DNA of 12,788 bases from JADKIH01 sp049363815 (lineage in GTDB: Bacteria > Bacteroidota > Bacteroidia > AKYH767-A > 2013-40CM-41-45). Where the stretch lies: NCBI GenBank assembly GCA_049363815.1, contig JBMQEM010000196.1:1-12788 (forward strand), given 5' to 3'. Under the pieces are notes generated by a model. That model did not search any database, was not told the origin of the DNA, and saw nothing but the letters and a program-made list of their open reading frames with translations. The position numbers and the translations under genes are program-made. Shown here in pieces: positions 6,991 through 12,788 of the stretch (the first letter of the stretch is position 1; every line of letters begins with the position of its first letter).

Positions 6991-8838
6991 ATGGAACGTC
7001 AAAATGAGGTGTTGGACAATGTGATCATCAAATTTGCAGGTGATTCAGGTGACGGTATGCAGCTTACCGGAACTCAATTTACCAACACAGCTGCGTTGTT
7101 TGGAAATGACCTGAGTACTTTTCCTGATTTCCCCGCTGAGATCCGTGCCCCGCAAGGTACGCTGGCCGGAGTTTCCGGTTACCAGTTGCATTTCGGAAGT
7201 GTTGAAATATTTACTCCCGGCGATTTTTGCGATGTGCTTGTTGTTATGAATGCAGCAGCATTGAAAGCAAATCTGAATTTCCTTCGCAAAAGTGGAACGC
7301 TTATCGTGAATACCGATGGCTTCGATCCGAAAAATTTACGTCTGGCAAATATTCCTGAGTCGGAGAATCCGCTGGAGAATCATTCGCTCGATAATTATAA
7401 AGTGATCAGAATGGACGTGACGAAAATGACACGTGCCGCTCTTGAAGGTTCTGATCTCGGTGTGAAAGAGATCGATCGCGCAAAGAATATGTTCGTACTG
7501 GGATTCCTGTACTGGATGTATAACCGCGAGATGACTCACACATTGAAATTCCTGGAAGAGAAATTCGGAAAGAAGCCGGATATCCTTGATGCCAATGTGA
7601 AAGTGTTGAAAGCAGGATACAATTTCGCAGAGACACGCGAAGAAATGAGTACGCGTTACACGATCAATCCAGCGAAGATCGCTTCAGGTACTTATCGCAA
7701 CATGATGGGTAACCAGGCTGCTGCTCTTGCCTTGATCGCTGCATCACAAAAATCAGGACTACAATTATTTTACGGAACATATCCGATAACACCTGCATCC
7801 GATATCCTTCACGAATTATCGAAGCAGAAAAATTTCGGAGTAAAAACATTTCAGGCAGAAGATGAGATCGCTGCTATCTGTTCTGCTATAGGCGCAAGCT
7901 TTGGTGGATCGTTAGGAGTGACGGCATCATCAGGTCCGGGTATCGCTTTGAAAGCGGAGGCTATGGGACTTGCATTGATGCTTGAACTTCCATTGGTCAT
8001 CATCAACGTACAACGTGGCGGACCATCGACAGGATTACCAACGAAGACAGAACAGAGTGACTTGATGCAAGCGTATCACGGAAGAAACGGTGAAGCACCG
8101 ATTCCAATCGTAGCTGCTGCAACACCATCAGATTGTTTCAACATGGTGTATGAAGCATGTCGTATAGCCATCATGTCAATGTCGCCGGTGATCATGTTGT
8201 CTGACGGTTACATTGCCAATGGCGCTGAACCATGGATGTTCCCGAAAGCATCAGACCTGAAACCGATTCCTGTAAAGTTTGCAAAAGAAAAAAATGCAGG
8301 CGAGAAATTCCTTCCATACAAACGTGATGAAAATCTTTCTCGTCCATGGGCAATTCCGGGAGTGAAAGGATTGGAGCATCGTATCGGTGGAATTGAAAAG
8401 CAACACGAAACAGGAAACATCAGCTACGAAGCGCAGAACCATGAGTTCATGGTAAAGATGCGTGAAGCGAAAGTTGAAAAGATAGCAGACAATATTCCTG
8501 CTCAGGATATAGAAGTAGGAACAGAAAAAGGAAAGCTGTTGATCCTTGGTTGGGGAAGTACATTCGGAGCGATCAAGAGTGCAGTGCTTCAGGCACGCGC
8601 AAAAGGTCTGGATGTATCGCATGCACACGTTCGTTACATCAAGCCTTTCCCGAAAAATCTGGGTGAGATACTTTATGGTTTCGAGCACGTCATCATTCCT
8701 GAATTGAACAGCGGACAATTGATAAAAATTCTTCGTGATAAATTCTTGATTCCTGCGGAAGGGCTGAACAAAGTTCAGGGAATGCCTTTCACTGCTGAGG
8801 AGATTCTTACGAAGATCGAAGCGCATTTTAAAAAATGA
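6991..8838 (+). CDS. korA: 2-oxoacid:ferredoxin oxidoreductase, gamma-alpha fused subunit (KorA type)
   Basis: With KorB this enzyme decarboxylates a 2-oxoacid, most likely 2-oxoglutarate, to the acyl-CoA and passes two electrons to ferredoxin. The 615-residue chain has the gamma domain first (about 10-200), opening VIIKFAGDSGDGMQLTG at 11-27. The alpha domain follows (about 238-615), with YPITPASDILHE (264-275), AEDEIAAICSAIGASFGG (289-306), TASSGPGIALKAEA (311-324) and NVQRGGPSTGLPTKTEQSD (339-357). This gamma-alpha order and length are typical of bacterial KorA. Substrate choice between 2-oxoglutarate and other 2-oxoacids is inferred from overall resemblance. I chose the ATG at 6991; an upstream TTG (6898) would add 31 low-complexity Lys/Pro-rich residues directly after the heptamer repeats. 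A long hairpin starts 9 bp after the stop, and korB follows after an unusual 329-bp gap. Confidence 0.93.
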   Translation: MERQNEVLDNVIIKFAGDSGDGMQLTGTQFTNTAALFGNDLSTFPDFPAEIRAPQGTLAGVSGYQLHFGSVEIFTPGDFCDVLVVMNAAALKANLNFLRKSGTLIVNTDGFDPKNLRLANIPESENPLENHSLDNYKVIRMDVTKMTRAALEGSDLGVKEIDRAKNMFVLGFLYWMYNREMTHTLKFLEEKFGKKPDILDANVKVLKAGYNFAETREEMSTRYTINPAKIASGTYRNMMGNQAAALALIAASQKSGLQLFYGTYPITPASDILHELSKQKNFGVKTFQAEDEIAAICSAIGASFGGSLGVTASSGPGIALKAEAMGLALMLELPLVIINVQRGGPSTGLPTKTEQSDLMQAYHGRNGEAPIPIVAAATPSDCFNMVYEACRIAIMSMSPVIMLSDGYIANGAEPWMFPKASDLKPIPVKFAKEKNAGEKFLPYKRDENLSRPWAIPGVKGLEHRIGGIEKQHETGNISYEAQNHEFMVKMREAKVEKIADNIPAQDIEVGTEKGKLLILGWGSTFGAIKSAVLQARAKGLDVSHAHVRYIKPFPKNLGEILYGFEHVIIPELNSGQLIKILRDKFLIPAEGLNKVQGMPFTAEEILTKIEAHFKK

Positions 8839-8846
8839 TTACGGAA

Positions 8847-8919
8847 TTCGGATTTCGGAATTCGGATTTCGGATTTGTTGCTTCGTAGCAAATCCGAAAT
8901 CCGAATTCCGCATTCCGAA
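8847..8919. repeat. Long heptamer-built hairpin after korA
   Basis: Bases 8856-8877 pair exactly with 8889-8910 (22 bp). The pairing continues outward with two mismatches to 8847/8919, and inward with wobble pairs to a tiny loop near 8882-8884. The left arm is five 7-bp units from 8843 (GGAATTC, GGATTTC, GGAATTC, GGATTTC, GGATTTG). The right arm is AAATCCG, AAATCCG, AATTCCG, CATTCCG. As RNA this is a stable stem at the korA 3' end, able to separate korA from korB expression. A-rich rather than U-rich sequence follows, so simple intrinsic termination is not well supported. Confidence 0.9.
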
Positions 8920-8943
8920 ATAAAAAATTAAATTAATAATTAT

Positions 8944-9110
8944 TGATTTCTCAATCGCAATTTCAATTAACGAACGACCTCTAATCAAAGCGTCAATCCG
9001 AAATCCGAAATCCGCAATAAAAAATACAATCTGATTTCAAAAAACGAATTTCAGTCAACCAACGACCTCTAATCAAAGCGTCAATCCGAAATCCGCATTC
9101 CGAAATCCGA
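8944..9110. repeat. Two-copy 88-bp direct repeat in the korA-korB gap
   Basis: An identical 35-bp block (AACGACCTCTAATCAAAGCG and the next 15 bases) occurs at 8973-9007 and 9061-9095, exactly 88 bp apart. Weaker matching extends the unit left to 8944 and 9032 (TGATTTC at the start of each copy). Each copy ends in heptamers of the CGAAATC type, the same words as the hairpin just upstream. The block fills most of the 8839-9167 gap, which otherwise holds only A/T-rich sequence. No long ORF was seen in it. It may be a duplicated intergenic element or a small RNA; neither is shown. Confidence 0.85.
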
Positions 9111-9167
9111 AATTAATTTTATAAAATTCATAGTTTAAATAGGTCTCACGCCTTTAAAAATAAAAAA

Positions 9168-10196
9168 ATGGATCCAGTAATAGAAAAGTTCACAAACAAA
9201 GACCTCGTAACAGATCAGGAAATCAGGTGGTGTCCGGGATGCGGGGATTACTCCATAGTTAAGCAAGCACAAACGGTAATTCCTGAGTTAGGAATACCTC
9301 GTGAAAATATAGTATTCATTTCCGGTATCGGATGTTCATCGCGGTTTCCGTATTATATGGAGACGTATGGTATGCATTCTATTCACGGACGTGCTACAGC
9401 GATAGCTAGCGGACTGAAAGGTTCGCGTCCGGAGTTGAGTGTATGGATCGTGACGGGCGATGGCGATGCCTTGTCGATCGGTGGTAATCACACCATCCAC
9501 ATGTTACGCCGTAATTTCGACGTGAACATTTTATTGTTCAACAATGAGATCTACGGATTAACGAAAGGACAATATTCTCCAACATCAGAGCAGGGAAAAG
9601 TAACGAAGTCGACACCGATGGGTTCGATCGATCATCCGTTCAATCCGATTGCGCTTTGTATGGGTGCTGATGCAACATTTGTCGCAAGAAGCATGGACCG
9701 TGATCCAAAACATCTGCAGGCGATCCTACGCCGTGCAAACGATCACAAAGGAGCCAGCTTCGTAGAGATCTACCAGAACTGCAACGTATTTAACGACGGC
9801 GCTTTCGAAGTCTTCACAGAAAAATCGTCGAAGAAGAACGAAACGTTATTCATGGAAAACGGCAAGCCGCTGATCTTCGGTGAAAACTCCGACAAAGGAA
9901 TCCGTCTCGACGGTTTCACTCCAACCATCGTAGACCTCACAGCCACCGGCTCATCCGCCAACGACATGTGGATCCACGACGAAACCGACAGAGTAAAAGC
10001 CGGCATCCTCAGTCGTTTCTTCGACAACCCGAAAAATCCAAACCATTTACCACGTCCGTTCGGTGTGTTCTACGTTGAGAAACGTGAGTGTTATGAGGAT
10101 TCGATGACTAAGCAGATTAATGATGCTCGCTCGAAGAAGGGTGATGGGGATCTTGATGCTTTGTTGAGGGGTAGGGAGACTTGGACGGTGAATTGA
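9168..10196 (+). CDS. korB: 2-oxoacid:ferredoxin oxidoreductase, beta subunit (KorB type)
   Basis: KorB binds thiamine diphosphate and the [4Fe-4S] cluster and partners with the KorA product. The 342-residue chain has WCPGCGDYS with Cys22 and Cys25, GIGCSSRFP with Cys56, and a later Cys205 (IYQNC). This four-Cys pattern agrees with the cluster ligands known in archaeal 2-oxoacid:ferredoxin oxidoreductases. The ThDP/Mg motif is GDGDALSIGGNH (97-108) followed by NNEIYGLTKGQ (125-135). HGRATAIASGLK (73-84) is also family-typical. The ATG at 9168 follows an A-rich stretch without a Shine-Dalgarno sequence. Codon third positions change along the gene: C/A-rich from about 9880 to 10060, then almost only G/T in the last 40 or so codons. 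A strong terminator hairpin begins 17 bp after the stop. Confidence 0.95.
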   Translation: MDPVIEKFTNKDLVTDQEIRWCPGCGDYSIVKQAQTVIPELGIPRENIVFISGIGCSSRFPYYMETYGMHSIHGRATAIASGLKGSRPELSVWIVTGDGDALSIGGNHTIHMLRRNFDVNILLFNNEIYGLTKGQYSPTSEQGKVTKSTPMGSIDHPFNPIALCMGADATFVARSMDRDPKHLQAILRRANDHKGASFVEIYQNCNVFNDGAFEVFTEKSSKKNETLFMENGKPLIFGENSDKGIRLDGFTPTIVDLTATGSSANDMWIHDETDRVKAGILSRFFDNPKNPNHLPRPFGVFYVEKRECYEDSMTKQINDARSKKGDGDLDALLRGRETWTVN

Positions 10197-10213
10197 GAAA
10201 ATAAATTGAAACG

Positions 10214-10259
10214 AAAACAAAAGGTTAGAAATCATGAAAAATTTCTAACCTTTTGTTTT
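10214..10259. terminator. Bidirectional-type intrinsic terminator after korB
   Basis: A perfect 19-bp stem pairs 10214-10232 with 10241-10259 around an 8-base loop (CATGAAAA). The arm begins AAAACAAAAGG and closes CCTTTTGTTTT, so either strand ends in a U-rich run, the classic A-stem-T layout. It follows the korB stop by 17 bp and separates korB from the NurA-like gene, implying that the latter has its own promoter. Confidence 0.85.
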
Positions 10260-10503
10260 GTCTATTTAAGGTTCTAATGTAGAAGATTGTTGATTTCGTC
10301 GTTTAAAAAATTTGTCAACAAGAAATAAATTAGCATTTAGTGCAGAAATATAGATCGAAGATATAGTTGTCAAAGTTTAAGGTAAAAGTGACCTGCAGTT
10401 ATTATTTGCTTATATTATATGAAATTAATAAAAACGTTATTTAAATTGCAAAGATTTTGAATCTTTGATTTTAGAAATAAATTTTTTGCCAAAGAAAGGA
10501 CTG
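10260..10503. other. A/T-rich upstream region of the NurA-HerA pair
   Basis: This region should hold the promoter of the NurA-like gene, because a terminator lies just upstream. It is strongly A/T-rich. I saw no exact TAnnTTTG element, no tRNA and no obvious attachment-site repeat. The only clear structure is the 8-bp inverted repeat at 10449-10467. Together with the terminator it makes a 307-bp gap between korB and the next start codon. Confidence 0.5.
10449..10467. promoter_or_regulatory. Inverted repeat upstream of the NurA-like gene, possible operator
   Basis: CAAAGATT (10449-10456) and AATCTTTG (10460-10467) are exact complements around a TTG spacer. The site ends 36 bp before the chosen ATG. 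It could be an operator for a dimeric repressor or a small leader hairpin. No regulator gene is in the window to support the first option. Confidence 0.35.
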
Positions 10504-11802
10504 ATGGATATCCCAAATGTAAATATAATCGAAGCTTTTCATAAAGTTCTTGATAACCTCGTTGAAGGAAGTAAGTATGAAACTCGACCACCGAGAGGGC
10601 CTATTGATTTACCAACTGTATCTAATGAAGAAATGTCTGCAACTGATTTGGATATTTGGGGTCAGGATGAAAGAGAAGATTTTGGCATAGAGAATTCTAA
10701 TAAAATAAAGTTAATAGAAAGTCCTGAAAGGAAAGAAGTAAAAATGCCAGAAGAAAATAAACTTGATGGTCTAAGTGTAATTGGAATTGGTGGAGATAAT
10801 GCAAGAATACTTACAACTTCATTTCACTTAATCTTAGCTCGATCTGTTGTTGTAAATTTTAAATACACTAAAGGATTCGAGAAGCCATATTTTTATACTA
10901 GATTTAGAGACGCTTCGGCAATAATGGTTCTTGATAATAATATTTTTGAGGATTCATATAGCATCTATACTTATAATGACTTAGTAGAAAAAGATAAAAG
11001 ATTTCCAATCCTTGATCATATCAATAAGAAAATTGACAAGCCATTTAGATTTAGGTATGATCATGAAAAAAGTAAAAAAGCACCTAGTTCACAATCATTG
11101 GGCTTAGCAGTTAAATTTCAACATGCACTCGAACTGGCATCAATTAATGATACAGATTTTAATCACAATGGCATAACAATTTGTTTGAAAGATGGCGCAT
11201 TATTTTCTAATAGTACTGAGTTGTCAGACATACGAAATGGATTGAGAAAATTATTACAATGGCAAAATCAAAATAAAATATTTGTTGGAGTTTCTACAAA
11301 AGTTAATGAATCACGAGTCTTAATTAAAACAATCAATGCTAGACAAGATTTGATTGAAGAGTATTTTCCTAATCAAAACATACCTTTAAGTGTCATTAAT
11401 TCGTTTGGGACAGATACTTTGCTTTTGAAAAAAATCCTTAAACCAGGCTTTCGAACACCTTTAATTGAATATATTGAGCCAACGAGGGAGGGAGCAATTA
11501 ATGAAGAAGGACTAGAGGGATTGAAGCCTATTACATGTTATTATCACAAGAGATCAAAACCATACAATTTTATTCGAATTGAAATCCCAAAATTTTTTTG
11601 GGAGAAGGATAAGGAACTAGTTGAATTTGCAATTGCAGTCACTGTTTGGCAGCATGAATTAGGTGGTGATAAGCCTTTAGTTTTAAAAGCAACTGAAGAA
11701 AGGTGCAGTCTCTCCAATGAAAAATGGGTTGTGGAGCAGCAGATGAAAGCTGCATTTGACAAAAAGGAGCTTGGTTTAGTTGAATTTTTAAATGTTAAGT
11801 GA
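10504..11802 (+). CDS. NurA-like nuclease, divergent, paired with a HerA-type ATPase
   Basis: This 432-residue protein is probably a NurA-fold (RNase H-like) DNA nuclease acting with the HerA-like product of the next gene. The first 88 residues are rich in Asp, Glu and Lys and look like an extension. The NurA-like core starts near residue 89 with LSVIGIGGDNARI followed by a strand-rich LARSVVVNFKY. FQHALELAS (Glu210) and ITICLKDGALFS (Asp230) resemble the Glu and DGsL acidic motifs of NurA. The C-terminal part (355-420) with FAIAVTVWQ and PLVLKATEE resembles the NurA end. Two oddities are GGD where DGS is usual near residue 96, and Lys-Ala-Thr where a conserved His is expected. The ATG at 10504 is preferred over TTG 10465; AAAGGA lies just upstream, with short spacing. 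Base use is much more A/T-rich than in the hem and kor genes. Confident as a HerA-linked gene; the NurA assignment is moderate. Confidence 0.65.
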   Translation: MDIPNVNIIEAFHKVLDNLVEGSKYETRPPRGPIDLPTVSNEEMSATDLDIWGQDEREDFGIENSNKIKLIESPERKEVKMPEENKLDGLSVIGIGGDNARILTTSFHLILARSVVVNFKYTKGFEKPYFYTRFRDASAIMVLDNNIFEDSYSIYTYNDLVEKDKRFPILDHINKKIDKPFRFRYDHEKSKKAPSSQSLGLAVKFQHALELASINDTDFNHNGITICLKDGALFSNSTELSDIRNGLRKLLQWQNQNKIFVGVSTKVNESRVLIKTINARQDLIEEYFPNQNIPLSVINSFGTDTLLLKKILKPGFRTPLIEYIEPTREGAINEEGLEGLKPITCYYHKRSKPYNFIRIEIPKFFWEKDKELVEFAIAVTVWQHELGGDKPLVLKATEERCSLSNEKWVVEQQMKAAFDKKELGLVEFLNVK

Positions 11803-11813
11803 GGAAAACGAAA

Positions 11814-12788
11814 ATGGAATTTAATTCAAATGATAATAAAATGGAAGTTGCAAAACCCTATCATGATATTAATACACCTTTTTCAGTTGATGAAAAAGGC
11901 ACATTAGCAGAATATGTTATAAATGATCCTGAAAAAATGCCTCGGCTAGCATTAGGTGCAACTATACTAATTAGGGATAGAAGAAAGGAAGATGGTGAAT
12001 TAGATGCTTACAAAGATTTTTGGTATGCTGGAAGGATTATGGGACTTAAATCTGTATCTCCTTTTAACCCAGAAAGGACTAGTATGTTATATCAGGATGA
12101 TGAGGAAATGGATCCAACAAAACCCCTGGAAAAAATTAATGGGCCGCATACACATCAACCTATGGTTATACAAGTGGCATTAACGAGAGAATTAAGCTTA
12201 GGAGAGAATAATACATATTTAGATTCTGCTATTCAGCGTCCTCCTTCAGCATATAGTAGATTGTTTTTTCCAAATTTGAATCAGGTTGAAGGTGATAAGT
12301 CGCCCTCTTTAAAAGTAATCTTACAAGTTAAGGAGCATGGGCCTTCATTAGGAATGATTGGATTTGGAAATAAACCATATGGTTGGGCAAATAACAGCAT
12401 GATACCATATAAATGGGATATAGACCGATTAGACAATAAACACATATTTATTGTAGGAGAAAGCGGCTCAGGAAAGACAGTGATGTTAAAAAATTTAGCA
12501 CTTGAAATAAAAAAACATAATCCCAAAAATCGTGTTATCTTAACAGATGTTCAGGGAGATATATCACAACTTTTGTTTTGGGACTTTGTCAAACGTTTAC
12601 CATCTAAAGGTTGGCAACCAAAAATTACAGAAGATGAATATGAAAAAGCTAAATCTGCTTTTGGTAATTTTAGATTGATTGTTCCGATTACAAAAGATAT
12701 TTACGCTGAAAGCGAAGTCGCGTCACTTTGTAAACTTGCAGATAAAAGAGGAGTAGAAGTAAGACGCATCAGTTTAAGATTTCAAGAC
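11814..12788 (+). CDS. HerA-like hexameric DNA-translocating ATPase, 3' part cut off by the window end
   Basis: The frame is open from the ATG at 11814 to the last base, giving 325 residues without a stop, so the gene is partial. Residues about 30-200 fit the N-terminal HAS-barrel of HerA proteins, including a KMPRLALGATILIRD strand pair and a later SLGMIGFGN. The HerA/FtsK-type ATPase core begins at KHIFIVGESGSGKTVMLKN, with Walker A at 215-222 (Lys221). The next strand, VILTDVQGDISQLLF (241-255), matches the HerA position usually written DPHGEY. Walker B, the sensor and the arginine finger lie outside the window. HerA hexamers pump double-stranded DNA and in archaea drive the NurA nuclease. 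The start is 11 bp after the preceding stop, with GAGGA at 11801-11805 as a well-spaced Shine-Dalgarno site, so the two genes form an operon. Confidence 0.85.
   Translation, partial: MEFNSNDNKMEVAKPYHDINTPFSVDEKGTLAEYVINDPEKMPRLALGATILIRDRRKEDGELDAYKDFWYAGRIMGLKSVSPFNPERTSMLYQDDEEMDPTKPLEKINGPHTHQPMVIQVALTRELSLGENNTYLDSAIQRPPSAYSRLFFPNLNQVEGDKSPSLKVILQVKEHGPSLGMIGFGNKPYGWANNSMIPYKWDIDRLDNKHIFIVGESGSGKTVMLKNLALEIKKHNPKNRVILTDVQGDISQLLFWDFVKRLPSKGWQPKITEDEYEKAKSAFGNFRLIVPITKDIYAESEVASLCKLADKRGVEVRRISLRFQD

Noticed and set aside
8251..8826. 191-codon minus-strand open frame
   Set aside because: It lies wholly antisense to the well-conserved alpha domain of korA, shows no domain-like pattern, and is a by-product of korA codon bias.
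8944..9110. CRISPR array
   Set aside because: There are only two copies, the 88-bp period is too long, the spacer region is itself partly repeated, and no cas gene is nearby.
10197..10503. tRNA or integrase attachment site at the island boundary
   Set aside because: No cloverleaf, no flanking direct repeat and no integrase gene are visible in the window.

Overview
The window looks like chromosomal DNA of a Bacteroidota (Bacteroidetes) bacterium. This rests on protein content (a Zn-type HemB, a glutamyl-tRNA reductase route to heme, a HemC-HemD fusion, a gamma-alpha fused KorA with KorB), on A-rich, mostly Shine-Dalgarno-poor start regions, and on the style of the intergenic repeats. No rRNA, tRNA, transposase, integrase or CRISPR array was seen.

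Layout. 1-2419: two minus-strand membrane-protein genes, a small four-helix DUF2231-like protein and a SulP/SLC26 anion transporter with a C-terminal STAS domain. 2729-6716: a plus-strand heme block, hemA, hemC-hemD (one fused protein) and hemB, covering glutamyl-tRNA to uroporphyrinogen III. 6991-10196: korA and korB, the two subunits of a 2-oxoacid (probably 2-oxoglutarate):ferredoxin oxidoreductase. 10214-10259: a strong terminator-like hairpin. 10504-12788: a markedly more A/T-rich pair, a divergent NurA-like nuclease and the first 325 codons of a HerA-like hexameric ATPase, cut off by the window end.

The first 10.2 kb is ordinary housekeeping DNA, but its gene gaps are unusual. Four gaps carry repeats built from 7-bp words or long self-complementary hairpins: 4069-4140, 6868-6895, 8847-8919 and 8944-9110. 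Two more hold perfect 40-42 bp palindromes (15-54 and 6723-6764). Most have T-rich sequence before the stem and A-rich sequence after it, the reverse of an intrinsic terminator.

The best candidate for an accessory system is the NurA-HerA pair at the right end. In archaea HerA and NurA form a DNA end-resection machine. In bacteria HerA ATPases paired with nucleases or other effectors are found in anti-phage systems. Here the nuclease has a long acidic N-terminal extension and changed residues at two otherwise conserved acidic/His positions, its composition differs from the neighbouring housekeeping genes, and it starts just after a terminator. That fits the left edge of a defence island, but the rest lies beyond the window.
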